From positions 64,200,533-64,264,532 of the forward strand of contig OX485804.1 of assembly GCA_950295325.1 (NCBI GenBank): DNA of 64,000 bases, in the 5' to 3' direction. The notes under the pieces were generated by a model, which saw nothing but the letters and a program-made list of their open reading frames with translations, did not search any database and was not told where the DNA came from. A program made the position numbers and the translations under genes. Below are positions 35,205 to 47,699 of the stretch, one piece after another. This DNA is from Polytrichum commune. Lineage: Eukaryota > Streptophyta > Polytrichopsida > Polytrichales > Polytrichaceae. Each line of letters starts with the position of its first letter. Within the stretch, counting starts at the first letter, position 1.

Positions 35205-35227
35205 GGGGTTTAGGGTTTAGGGTTTAC
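35205..35227 (+). repeat. Third TTTAGGG-type cluster
   Basis: GGGTTTAGGGTTTAGGGTTT, same strand as the two before. Confidence 0.65.
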
Positions 35228-35794
35228 AGATTGAGTATCAGCGTCTGTTTGATTTAGTCTGCAGTGTTCCCTATACTTCACATCAAGGCTCAACTACTTG
35301 GTTGCAGGAATAGGGCCAACTTGAAACAACAGGATTGAAGATTTGTTACTATATCCGCAATAGTGCTGATTCATAGTATCCAAGTGCCTGTAGTTTTTGG
35401 ATCTTTTATATCGTACTTGTGCCTCCACTAAGCTTAAAGGAAAGTTTTCTGTCTCTGCCTTCTTTTTGCAGGTACTCCAAGCTATAGCAACTGTAAGGCA
35501 CTAGTCTCCATGTCTCATCTGTGTGATATGTGAAGGAGGAGGGGCTCACCACTTCAATTGTCAGACTCCACCACTATCATTTGTCAGACTCCACCACTAT
35601 CCTTCAAGTCCTTTCAATTAATCTGCTTTTTTTGATGGTTGTCTTTGACGAGCATACATGGTGGAAATTGCACAAGATGGTTCTTCTTCCCAAAATGCAT
35701 GCAGTAGATTCATGTTGATTGAGTATCAGCACATATGTAGTCGGTTGACATAGCGGCAAGAATGCATCATGTTCTCTTCCATAGATAATTAATA

Positions 35795-35977
35795 GGAAAA
35801 GGGGGGTTCTTCTTGATATGGCCCATTTGACAGTGTCATCTAGGACTTGTCATAAACAACACACTGTGTGTCAAAATGGTCAATTTGATATACATTTGAC
35901 ACAACAGGTGTTGTTTATGACCAGTCCTAGATGGCAATATGTAAATATGGGCCATGTCAAACGGCCCCCCCTTTTCC
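35795..35977. mobile_element. Fold-back MITE (TA duplication)
   Basis: 183 bp between TA dinucleotides. Arms of about 80 bp: GGAAAAGGGGGG..TGGCCCAT..CATCTAGGACTTGTCATAAA mirrors ..TTTATGACCAGTCCTAGATG..GGGCCATGTC..CCTTTTCC. A TA duplication fits a Tc1/mariner (Stowaway-like) MITE. Confidence 0.7.
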
Positions 35978-36603
35978 TACTAGTGGATGTGCTGTGGAAG
36001 TGCCAGTGCCCTTGACACCACATTTTCGAAGTACAATTACTACATTAAGTCAAATAAAAAACAGTGTCAAAACACCGTCCAAAAGGAATTTGTTTCTTGA
36101 AATCTTCAGAAATTGCAGATTATTCCTTTGCCATAACGGCAGTGAGGGGAATCTGGATGTTGTGATTTCTTAGGAGTGGCATGAAGAGGATGGTTATAGC
36201 CCATATCCCCTTGCAATTGGTGTATTAGAAACCAAAAGAAGGATACGAGATCTTGATTTCTTGCTCATCTCAATTGCTCCTCCCACCCATTATGTATTTC
36301 AACTGACACGAGTTGCCCAACTATGAGATATAGCAGTCGCCCAACTCGTGTCTTAGTTGGGTGACTCTTGACGGTTATCATGTTACTCTCCTTCATGTGC
36401 CTCACAATGAGTTAACAACAGGTTCTGTGAGTGAATACTGTTATCCTGTGATCTTTTCTTATGTTTATGAAAGTAGAGTTTTATGTTCCTAGTCTGGACC
36501 AGATTTGGTTATACAGCTGATGATTTGAACACTCTTTAGGTTAAGTTGCCAAGATGTGAAGAATCCAGAAGTTAGTTGGAAAACTGTATGCATTTTTTTT
36601 ATA

Positions 36604-36752
36604 TAGCTTCCTCTGCCTTATGTTAAGCATGCAGTATTTCAACTTCCTTCTCCATGCTTCATGTCTTGGGAAGTTCCCCTAAAGAGTATTCGATGTAAAA
36701 ACTGTATGCATCTACCTTATGTATGTGGATTAACATAAGGTAGAGGAAGCTA
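36604..36752. repeat. Short inverted repeat
   Basis: TAGCTTCCTCTGCCTTATGT (36604) is mirrored at 36730-36752 with one mismatch in 23 bases; AAACTGTATGCAT also repeats at 36581 and 36697. Confidence 0.55.
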
Positions 36753-36887
36753 AAACTGGCAGTTTATGTGCTAATTATACATATTATTATTACATTGATA
36801 AAGTTCTAGATGTTTCTTGTTAGCAATTGAAAGAGGATTTCAATGCACTAAAGTATGCCTCATTGAATCCCAAAACCAACACCAGAG

Positions 36888-36975
36888 CTTGATGTTAAGG
36901 TGGTGGATATTCTTGAAATCAATATGTGCCTCTAATGCAAGATTTAGGGTGTTGGTTTTAGCACCATCTTTCTTG
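36888..36975. repeat. Dispersed repeat shared with 54888-54970
   Basis: GATGTTAAGGTGGTGGA, ATCAATATGT, TTTAGGGTGTTG and GAGCACCAT-type blocks occur in the same order in both places. Confidence 0.55.
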
Positions 36976-36979
36976 GAAG

Positions 36980-39680
36980 TGGAAGAATGAACTTGATGGA
37001 TGTAATTCACACATGCAGCTCAATGAATTCCTGATGTATGGAGCTTTTACTAGTATAGACTACAGGCATGATCAGTACAGACTCCAGGTCCTCCTTGAAT
37101 CAATTTATGTAGGGGATTTATGGTAGACGTGTGTAATTTGCTGTCTGATTGTAAACAAACACCTAAATTTGATTGATGTATGGGTGGGTGTGAATCCAAT
37201 AATGGACAACAAAAAGATACATGTTGAAAAGAGATTGGAGTACATGCTTGAATTTTGTTAGCCATTCTATATGCAAGAATCAACATAATTAGGGTGACCT
37301 ATATTATCATCCAATAATTTAGAGAATCTTCACTTTGACAATGAGTAAGGTATTTATAGGAGCCCTAAAAATCATGAGGAATGTGGTTATGGGCATGATT
37401 TGGATTTGCTAATCATCTTGGACCTATTCATTTTTGATATCCTATGAGAAGTGGGTGCAGAGAGAAAAAGTGTTTGTTTAAGACCTGCTTTACCTTACTG
37501 TTGGAAGCTTACTCTTTTGAGCTTTAATATGTATACAGCAGGCTGTAATAACAAATGCTACTTGGAAGCAAACCAGGATGAGAAAAGATTGAAGACTTTG
37601 GTGCCAAATGGTGTGGATAACCTGGATCAACGGTCATGGAGGCACAACCTTCACGATCAAATTAGGTGGTGTTATATCTATGTGTACAATTTGAAGTCAA
37701 TCTTGCCAGACCATTTGGCTTGAAAATTTCCCAGTCAGAATCTGAGGATGACTAATGCACACATAAAAACTAGCGTGAGATTTATGACTTCACAATGTGC
37801 TCAACAACAATGGGCACAACAGGGAAGGTTTATATTAAATCTCGATTACACCTGAGGGGTTGCCATATTTGTATATGAAAAGTTTACTTGAAATCCTACA
37901 TGGCCAATGTAAGTAACGGTTGTCCAATTTGTAGGTCAATTTTCTTCCCACATGTTGGAGGCATGTTGCTGAAGATCATGACACCTAATACCTCATGAAC
38001 ATAGATCTATTCTATTTGAACAATTGTGTGGTACTTTCACCTCATAACATAATACCAGCCCAAGTCATCCAAACCTGAGTTTTGTGGGCCTGGATTTTTT
38101 TTTTTAATAATAAATTTTGGTTTCCACGTAGATCATTCCAAATAGATTCCAGGGACCACGAGAATCAACACTAAATATAAATGAAATTGATAGATGAGTA
38201 TTTCTAAAGTCACCATTTTTATCTATTAAGAAGGTAGAGAGGTAACATTATTGTGTGTCTGTTACATTTCTTTTGTCACATCTAAATCAATTACCTAGAG
38301 CCCCCATTGTGGTCTCTTGAGAGGAACAACGCACCATCACATTTCTTCACAAAATGAAAGGAAAACAACCTTGACTCCCTTTACATTCAACAAAGTGGTG
38401 CACCTTCAAATATTTGTTGTCTCTGCACAGTCACTCTGGTCTAGTCTAGTGTAGGTGTAAAACCATCCATGAGTTAATAAGCATAAGGTAGATGAGTCTA
38501 ATGTGGACATCACCAACCTTGTGGGATCATCTAGCCGATGGATTTGAGCATTAGAAGCTTGAGCAAGTTTGCAATTGCGAATCATGACCAATTTTTTTTG
38601 AAATTGTTGAAATCGGAGTTGAGGAATAGTGTTGATCTAGGCTTTGGAATCAAAGATTCTCCGCTTCCCAATATGGTGTTATAGGGGGGAACTCTTCCAT
38701 CGTTCAATGTTGTGTAAGTGGACGACATTGCTAGCAGATTCTACATGGGTCATTTGCCAAGGAGGACCAAGTTTAATGCCAATGTCGATTGTGTTATGTT
38801 TCCAAAGTGGTCACATGTAAGATAAAACGTTGCCAAACTGGTTTTTCAATATAGAATACCCACAATACAAGTTGGCCGGCACTTCACAACTACATGCCGC
38901 CTCCTAATTTGCCCAGCTCGACCACAAAAACCAAGTATATCAAGACTCAATGGGTAGCACTTCTAATTATGAAGGCTGGCGGGTGTGGTTTGAATTATGT
39001 GAAGATGACTAATAACCCAAATATCATCAAAATAGTGGCTAAACCAACATGTATTACTCATCCACCAAATCAGGACAACCATACTACCGATTAGAAGCCA
39101 AAAAGAGGTGTCCAGCTAAAGAAGCTAACAGAATTAGTCTCATCTACCTTAGTCCGTGCTTTACAAGAGTGACGAAACTTGGATTTGTAACTTACAGACA
39201 AAGCCTTCTCAGCCTTTAAGATCGCATGTATTTTGTAGTATAGGATCCCAAAAAGTCCCCTATTGGACAGTAGCAGCATCACAATACCCTTGCCTTGCCT
39301 TCAGCTTTATTCTGACCCAAAAGCAAGCCGTGATGTGGCCTTGAAAAGAGCACTTTAGCAGGTGCCATGGGCTGAAAGATGTTAATGATTATCACTCTCT
39401 CTATCTTTAATAAGCGGAGCTTGCTTGCTTTCTTGCTTCAAAGTTCAGTTGGCTTCTTTGCGAAGCTTCCTTAATGAGCTCGTCAATCTACACATGTAAA
39501 CACCGTAGCATTTCACAGGCACCAAAGGGGGTACAAAGTAAAGACCTGCTTCTTATAGGTTGCTTGCTCATTCATCTCAATTTACGCTCACTACACCGTT
39601 TAGGTAGTGGTATTTAGTGTCGCATGAGTAATAGTGTCACTTACCAGCCTGTTTTGAGGCGTATGCAAGGCTACACTAAT
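36980..39680. other. No gene recognised
   Basis: AT-rich noncoding DNA; the longest open frame (37451-37723) has no recognisable domain. Confidence 0.45.
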
Positions 39681-39689
39681 GATCAACAA

Positions 39690-40110
39690 CTTCACTATTA
39701 GTGTCACCTCATGATGTGTTGCAGTTTGCTTGACAATTATCTTGGCATCAGTATGTTTCATAGTGTTATGAAAGGTATGCCTATGTTACACAATGATCTA
39801 CAAGTTGATTAAAGTGTAGACAAATGACATTTGTTGTTGGTATGCTTAAGAATGTCTTCTCCTCGCATACTAATATATAAACATGTGACACTTGCCATTT
39901 GTATGTTCAATGATATCTTCTCCTTGCATACTAAAATGCAAAACTATCATTTCAAGTATCCCAATGTGCTATGCTAAATGACATCACGTAAATACGATTT
40001 TCACTTCAAGAAGTTACTTAAATTTACTATTAAATTTGGCAATCAATGGATGTGACACTTTGAGACCTCTAGGCATCTAGTTTAGGCTTTTCAGAAATAG
40101 TGTCTATGAC
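39690..40110. repeat. Dispersed repeat, copy 1 (partner 60845-61225)
   Basis: GTGTCACCTCATGATG, GTTACACAATGATC, CTTGCATACTAAAA, TATCCCAATGTG and GTGACACTTTGAGACCTCTA are shared in order with 60845-61225. Confidence 0.7.
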
Positions 40111-40208
40111 ATTGAGTACCATGAACAATGTAAACTATTTTGGAGTTCAAACGTCAATTCATGGGTTAATTTAGTTAGATCTTGAAACACCGAGATCTAA
40201 ACCACATC

Positions 40209-40400
40209 AACTATCCCAATTAGTGAGTGTTACTATTTGGAATTATGCAATGCGATAACATCTTACTCAATAGTTTAATAGGTTGTTAGAACATTATAGG
40301 ACATAAATGACTTTGCTTGGTAAAATATTACATTCTCATCAAATAGTTATAGCACTGAGTAACTTTGAATAGTAACACACATTAATTGGGATAATGAGTT
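40209..40400. mobile_element. Small MITE
   Basis: Left AACTATCCCAATTAGTGAGT then TTACTATTTGGAATTA; right mirrors it (TTTGAATAGTAACACACATT then AATTGGGATAATGAGTT). Related in ends to the MITE at 26502. Confidence 0.55.
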
Positions 40401-41504
40401 TAGTAATGAGTGTTGTCACCCTCCCCTTCCCCTGGTTTGCCTTCCTCCTCAGCAGGTGTTGTGAGCATTGAACCCTAGGGCTAGATCACTCTTGCCCTTT
40501 GAGTTGGGTTCCATCCTTTTTAACATAAGGTGAAAAATATACTCAACTATGTTTTTGAATTTCTACTTAAAAGAAAGTTAATTTGACTTTGAAATTAATA
40601 TCAAAGATCCTCAAATTAGTTGGGAAGGACCCAATAGGGATAAAATGAGTCACAAACTTCTAGGGGTGGGGGAGGACATGTTGTTTTACTAGGATCATTT
40701 TACCTAGTAAAATGATCCTAGTTTACAAGGCGGTTTGTGGTCTTTGCCTACCTCAAGACCAAGACATTTGGCCCTTAAGTCTCTCATTACACTTGGGTAG
40801 AGTTTTGTGGCATCTACCATGGAGTTTAAAGTATCTAATTAGAAACCCATACCATTATTCATGATACAATGCACATTCTCTTTCCACAATAACATGTCCT
40901 ATGTTTTCATGCTCAACCGAAGTTGGGGGAAGGGGTCATAGTTGAAAATGAAAGCATGGAAGGTCTAAAATGAAAGTGCATAGGGTTCATGCACCATGAA
41001 AATCAGCTTCAATCTCATGTCTATGAGCATCTTTTGATAAGCATGGGGGTCAATTCCTCAAATATGCCCAGCCCCACAGAACATGCTGTGAAAGCTCAAG
41101 AACATTAAAACTCCATGGAAGAACTTTGTGAAACAATATCATGTCTTAGACAATATGAGGTTATTCCACATGACGAGGATGTGGTTGAATGTGGGATTAA
41201 TCGTTTAATTTTTCTATATATAAATAAGCTATGGATGGAGGGCAAAATTTCTTCCTGATGAAAATTGCATTTCCACAAAAACATTGCCACATAAATACTC
41301 TCCATGCACTCACCCCACTAGCACAATGGCTATGGAGGTTACTCGGACCCGGTAAAGAGACACTCTTTGGTCACAAAATATGAGAGCCGAAACCGCCACA
41401 TGATTTATTCCCGCCAATAGTTTTCATGGGGTGGTTGTATTTTGTTTTTCTTGCAATTGATTTTTCAATTTGTGCCCCCAAAAAATAAATTTTTTTACAA
41501 AACA

Positions 41505-41530
41505 TAGATAGATAGATAGATAGATAGATA
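41505..41530. repeat. (GATA)n microsatellite
   Basis: About six GATA units. Confidence 0.9.
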
Positions 41531-41630
41531 TTCCTACCAATTCCACCTGTCAGTTGACACCTTCAATTCCGGATCCATTTTGAGGCAACGATGAGTCCCT
41601 TGTTCCCCCCAATCCATGGGATAACTTGAA

Positions 41631-42290
41631 CTACAAACCAATGTGTATGTTTGACAAATTTCATTTGCTGTTCAACTTCAAATCCAAAGTGTCACGTGAT
41701 GATTTCAAAAACAGAAATGAATGTCAATTGACATTTACATGTTCTTGTAAACTGTCACCTCAATGTCACATGCCTAGTAGTACGTGTCTTTTCAATTTGT
41801 AAAGTGTCAATCGACGTGTGGTTTTTTTCTTCACAAGTCACACTACATGTCAAAATACAAATTGTGCGCGTCAATTGACATGCATTTTATTTTGTGTGAG
41901 TTTTTGTGTGTCAAATATCAAAAACTTGCATAAACTTTGTCAAAAATACACACTGCTACAAACTAGTGTGTATGGTTGACAAATTTCATTTGCCGTTCAA
42001 CTTCCAATCCAAAGTGTCACGTGACGTTTTCAAAAACCAAAATGAATGTCAATTTGACATCTACATTTTCTTCTAAAATGTCACCTCAATGTCACATGTC
42101 TAGTAGTACATGTTATTTCAATTTGTAAAGTGTCAATTGATGTGTGGTTTTTTTCTTCATAAGTCACACTACATGTCAAAATATAAATTGTGTGTCAAAT
42201 GACGTGCATTTTACTTTTGTGTGAGTTTTTGCGTATCATATATCAAAACCTTGCAGAAACTTTGTCAAAAATACACACTGCTACAAACCC
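41631..42290. repeat. Tandem pair of a 325-bp MITE-like unit
   Basis: Copy 1 about 41631-41961, copy 2 about 41962-42290. Each begins GTGTATGTTTGACAAATTT-like and ends with its mirror AAACTTTGTCAAAAATACAC followed by GCTACAAAC. The interior is full of TGTCAATTGACA-type palindromes. The copies are roughly 90% alike by eye. Confidence 0.75.
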
Positions 42291-42319
42291 TACACCAGTG
42301 CCCAGGAAGTTTTTGGGCA

Positions 42320-42490
42320 TATATAGTTGGTCAAGATCCTAGTGATTCTAAATCCAACCTTGTTACATGTTGACATCTTCCGGTTTTGCTGCTTTATTCA
42401 CTTGAGGTATATTCTTCTACATATTCCTCTAAAATGATCGGTAATCCTCCTGAAGTCTCCAACTTCAACCAGTTATTTCATCTGTAATTC
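42320..42490. repeat. Dispersed repeat copy (partners 420-605 and 62560-62790)
   Basis: GGTCAAGAT, GTTACATGTTGACATCTT, GAGGTATATTC and AATGATCGGTAAT(C/T)CTCCTG are shared with 440-600. Confidence 0.65.
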
Positions 42491-44074
42491 ACTGTCATTT
42501 GTCCCCGGGCAGTGCCCTGCACTCATCTCCTCTCCTCAAGGTAGATGGGCCTTAAATGGTTATTTTCCGACTAGCCCACTCCAAATTGAGGCTGTAGCCA
42601 ATTTTCTCATAATTTTCAGAGCTTGTATGAGTATTTTATAAATTGTCCAAGTGAAGGTTTTTGTGCTCATTAAGTGGTTATTTAGGTCCCCTCAATCATG
42701 TGGATTGATGCGTTTAGAATGGTTATCATATTTTGAGCATGTAGTCCAATCTCTTTTGAACATATGTCTTTTAACTGTCCATTCTTGGAGCCACACCAAA
42801 TCACATACCACTCAAAAATAAGTGTTTGATTAAGAGAAGAAATTGAAATGTGCACGTCTACATTATTACAAACTTGGTGTTCCCACGTTTGATATAAGGT
42901 AGACCACCCTTATATGGTTACTTCTTCTTCATCATCAAGGTGAATAATCTCGTGCTCATTAGTTGGTGATAAAAGTCCCCCCTCCGCACCAATTATGTTG
43001 ACATTGAAGTCTAGAATGGTTGTCCTATCTTGAGCATGTAGTTCAATCTCTTTTAAACAAATTAATTATTTTATGTTTTTGGAGGCAAATCTGACCATAA
43101 AACACTCATATACAGGTGTCATAATCATAATGTGACCTAATATAACGTATGTGGTCCAATTGTTGCGCCTTCCAACTCCACAATAAGTTAAGGTTGTTGT
43201 TGACCAGATTGGGAATTCTCCAATACAATTAGCAATTGCGAATAACGCAGTTTGTCATTTCAAGTTTTAGAAATGGAGTTGAGATGCAAAAGTTATTGGA
43301 GTTCAAGGTGAAAATTGTCTTTCCTTTGATTGATCACATATGTCCTCCAATTTTGTTGAGCAGTGAGTTTGATTGAGTACCACTATTCCAACTAGGCACT
43401 CATATACCTATTCATGATCTCTGATGATAATTCATAGTCACATTAAATTAAGTAAATCACTTCTATGTGGTTAAATAGTTAATTGTGTTTCAGTTTAGGT
43501 AACATTGGCGGAGGCCCAACTTAGAGAGGATGACATCCACCCTGAGTTGAGACATTGGGGTAAAGGGGATGGATACATGGCTCATACATGAGGGCTTGCC
43601 AACTCAAAATGGTGACCAATAGGGAATGAATCATTTGTGTCTTCTTTATATTATATATTAATGTCATGGGTGACCAACTTGAAATGAACATTGAAGAGAC
43701 AAACATTGAGTTTGCCACCTTCATGTGGTGAGTTATGTAGAAGAAGTATGAAAACTTTAGGAAGCTTCAAATGATAAGGGCATGCCATCATTAACAAAAA
43801 AAAAAATTGGTTAGTGTGACAAAGATGGGGCCACACCAACAAGTTTTTGCTACGAAACCCCCCCATGCTAAGGTCCAGTCATTGTTCTTGGTTTCATAAT
43901 AGAGAGGCAACTTCAACTTCTTCCTAGAATTGTATTGGAAAATGATTTTTGTTCTCCATGTAAAAATTGAGCACATTTTCATATGGAGGAGATATGGTTT
44001 GGGGATTGTTTTTTGTAATGGCTTGGGGATTATCCTTGGGTGGGGATTTGATGAGGTGTATGCAGTGGTTGGTT

Positions 44075-44101
44075 CTATTATTATTATTATTATTATTATT
44101 A
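44075..44101. repeat. (ATT)n microsatellite
   Basis: Nine ATT units. Confidence 0.9.
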
Positions 44102-44604
44102 TACATGGTGATGTGTGGTTGTGTACTCCTTTCATTTCTATTCAATCTTTGGCTTGGTGATTTGTTTGTCTAACATTGTTAGTTTTTGAGATGTTGGAAA
44201 ACATGGCTTAGGAGGTCCAATATCTCCTAAAGACCTCTCCATGAAATTCAAACAAATAGTATTGTAGAGCTCAACTACCTCCACTTGTTCTTAGTGTTGA
44301 CCGTATCGTAGTAACTTAGAATGTTGTCCAAATTAAGATGGCTAAACTACCTAATCTCCTTGTCATTTGTTGTTATTCTCTTTTGATTCTCATATGTCTT
44401 TCCTCGTTATATTGGTAGGTGTCTTCAACTCTTTTTGAAAGCTTCTCTACCCTGTATTCATCATGATGGACTTTTAAGTATAACTTAACAGTCTTCTTTT
44501 GTTGTAATTAATTTCTTTCTTGGTGATATCTCTTCAAGTAGTCACGTCCGACCAAGTATTGCTTTTAATCTATCAACTTGATTGTTTGTAACTTTATCCT
44601 TGTG

Positions 44605-44830
44605 TTGAACTTCTTCAAGTGCCGCAATTGTCTCTTTTAGGCTCAAGTGTTAGTTCTAAGCATTGATCTAGATTTTGTTAACTTTTCCTCGTGCGACGTA
44701 GTGTTGTAATTTCTTCACGTGTCGCAGTTGTCTCTTTAGGCTCAAGTGTTACTTCTACGCATTGATCTAGATCATGTTAACTACTCTTTGTAGCGTGTAT
44801 CATCTTCAAGTGCCATAGTTGTCTCCTCTT
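44605..44830. repeat. About 103-bp tandem repeat, 2+ copies
   Basis: TTCTTCAAGTGCCGCAATTG, AGGCTCAAGTGTTA and GCATTGATCTAGAT recur at about 44608 and 44711, with a partial third copy near 44808. Confidence 0.65.
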
Positions 44831-44859
44831 CTTCTCAAGTAGCTAGTTAACTCTTTCTT

Positions 44860-45300
44860 TGAGTAGCTAAGTATCTTAAGTAACCAAGTTTCCAAGTAGC
44901 CTAGTAATACAAGTATCCAAGTGACTCTCTTATAAGTTAACCAAGTGACCAAGTAGCCAAGTATATCTTCTACAAGTAACCAAGTAATAAGTTTCCTCTT
45001 CTCTTCTAAGTATCTTAAGTAACCAAGTCACCAAGTAACAAGTTCTCTCTTCTCTCCTAGGTAGCTAAGTATCTTAAGTAACCAAGTTGCTGAGTAACAA
45101 GTTTCCTCTTGGTGACAACTATCTAAGTATCCAAGTAGCCCTGTAACCAAGTAACCTTTCTTCTCGGTGGCAACTAGCTAATTGTCCAAATAACCAAGTA
45201 ACAAGTTAACTCTTCTTCCAAATCAGGAAGCAACCAAGTTACCAAGTAACTAAGTTGTTGAGTAACCAAAAACCCAAGAAACCAAATAACCTTTCGTTCC
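44860..45300. repeat. Degenerate octamer tandem array (AAGTAACC-like)
   Basis: AAGTAACC, AAGTAGCC, AAGTATCC and AAGTTACC variants repeat roughly every 8-16 bases. No coding reading. Confidence 0.7.
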
Positions 45301-47324
45301 AAAACTTTTTCTCTCTCAACTCTTCTTTCTAGTCTCCAAATCACTAGTCTTCATTATTGGCACTTCTTTCCAATGTAACATATGTAGAAATCAATTTAAT
45401 AGTAATCTAGTTGTTTTTGGATACTCTCTTGCCATGTAGAGGAGATTTTCTCTCTACCCGGGTGATAATGCCTCTACCAACCTCCCATTTCCTTATCAAC
45501 TCTTGAAGAGGCATCTTTGTGTCATTCTCTCGAACTTAATTATTTTCTCTTAATTTTCAATCCTTTTTATAAGATAGTTTCCTTGACATTTAGTATTTTT
45601 GAATCGTAAACATATGTGATATAATCTATTTTTAGCACGCTCACAATATGGTCTCAACTATAATGGATTACAATCTATTTTTAGTACAACTATTAATTCT
45701 ATGAAATTTTAGCTTAAACACCCACATTATATTTTTAGAACATAAATAATCCAATAACAAAATTTTCAATATATACTCAATTTCATCATAATAAGATTAC
45801 ATCATAACACTTTTTATATTCATACGACTCGTTGTATTCAATTTCCTTAAGCAATCAATCACAATTATGAATCTTAGATATCGTAGGTTCAAGAATCAGT
45901 ATAATATGAGGAATGATAGCATAATCAAATAGATACGCAACATGAAATAATTATAGTTTGGTACATGTTAAGAACTTGATAGCACTTAGACTCATAGCGA
46001 TATTGATATCGGAAGATACATGTATTCAATTATTGACATCCTTGCATGCAACCTCATACATTCTTATTTCGATATTCTTAATTTCCTTTTTCTTCCATCA
46101 ATCTCAATGTCTCTAAAGTATCCAACTCCACTCACCAACTTTGTAATGCAACTATTCTCACCCCATGTGAGCTTCTATAATCTCTCATTATACAATTGCC
46201 TTTGAACACTTATAATATCTCTCGCCACATGTGAGTTTCCATACTTTACTCCTTACACAGTTACCTTTCAACATTTATATTTCCTCTCACTTCTTATAAG
46301 CTCCATGATAATTTCTCAATCACATTCAACTTCCAACTCATGTGACTATCTCACCTCATGTGAGTTTCTATGGATGGCACTCATCAACTCTCTCAAACAT
46401 AATCAACTTGATGATGTCTATGCTATCAATTACTTTGTCCCTACCTTAAATAACTAAGAAGAAGGTTTGAGCTTGAAGCTCTTGTGTTTCAAAATGATAA
46501 AGATACAAAGGACCTAGCTCTCGTATAGCCTATTGTCGTGAATAAGGTGTGCTTACTCTAATCCTAACTCTATACATATTGAGAGACAGTGTCTAACATG
46601 TGCCTCTCTCCTAGATTGCTATATCTTCTATTTCTTCAAGAAGAGGAAGAATGCTCTTTTGAATCCTCGAAAGAGAGCTCAAAATCCTTATCTTCTTTTC
46701 CATACAAAAAGTGGTAGATTGCCCTTCTAGATCTACCTATGCACTATCTAGGTACACGGAAATTTATAAGGATAGCCAATAAGTCATTTCTTGGTATTTA
46801 ATTTCCTCCACCTCCTATTACCTTCACATAGGTGGCTTACAATTTATCCAAGTGGCACTATCTTAGTAAATCAAAATTGTGCTTTACTAAACTTAGGTAT
46901 GACACTAATCGTGTAAGTGGCTCACAAATTGGCTAGTGGCTCACTAATTTGAGTTACCTTACTTTTGTTTTAATGGCTCACTATCTTTAGAGGTTCACTT
47001 ATTTTCTAAGTACTCTACTAACATCTTATGTAGTCTACCTAATTAAATGGTGGCTTACTTAATGCAAATGGCTCATTAATGCAAGTGGCTCATAAATGTA
47101 AGTAGCTTACTAATTTCAATGGTTCACTAGTTGGTCCCTTCTCTATTTGTTAATTTGCGCAAGCTCCTAATTAGCGCAAGCTCCTAATTAGCGCAACTCA
47201 TGATCTCTGTTAATTAGCACAACTCCTAATTAATGCAACTCTTAATCTATGTTAGTTAGTGTAGCTCTTGATCTCTGTTAATTAGCGCAACTCTTGATCT
47301 CAGGTGTGTTAGCTTAATTTCTAA
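45300..47324 (-). mobile_element. Probable LTR retrotransposon terminal region
   Basis: On the - strand a typical LTR start, TGTTAGAAATTAAGCTAACA, lies at 47324. It is followed by short tandem repeats (GCTAATTAGGAGCTTGCG-like) and a TATA-like TTATAAAT near 46770. No second LTR, primer-binding site or gag/pol was found, so the far end is unknown. Confidence 0.35.
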
Positions 47325-47699
47325 CAAGTATACCTAATCATAATCAAAGGCACTTGTCAGCCACAAACCCCCACCCTTGTGCGTCGTAGTCCGGTGAGAG
47401 CATGTGGCTCACATGTGCTCAGACAACCTCACTAACCTTTGTATCAGACTCCCAATGCTCCGTTTAACCCAATAGGAAGCAAACAACTTTTATTTAAGTG
47501 GAACAGAGCCCAAGTATTGAGAAATACTCTACGCTCTTAAAATCATAAACAACCACCTTCAACCTACTTCCCCACTAAGTATACTTAACTATCCCCACAC
47601 AAACTATTGGAATCTAAGCACAGCCAATTACACATTAGGCTTAACTGTGCCTTATCAACCTAATTTAACCTACCCTTCTTAATCCCCCTCCTAATATCC

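Larger units (their letters stand above)
32560..35790. other. Stretch between telomere-type motifs; no gene recognised
   Basis: ORFs up to 77 codons (32574-32798, 34562-34795) show no family resemblance. The telo-box-like motifs and spliceosomal-looking TTTTTGCAG sites leave open a transcribed noncoding or unknown gene. Confidence 0.35.

Noticed and set aside
44075-44101. Coding homopolymer (Ile/Asn run)
   Set aside because: Plain ATT microsatellite in noncoding DNA.
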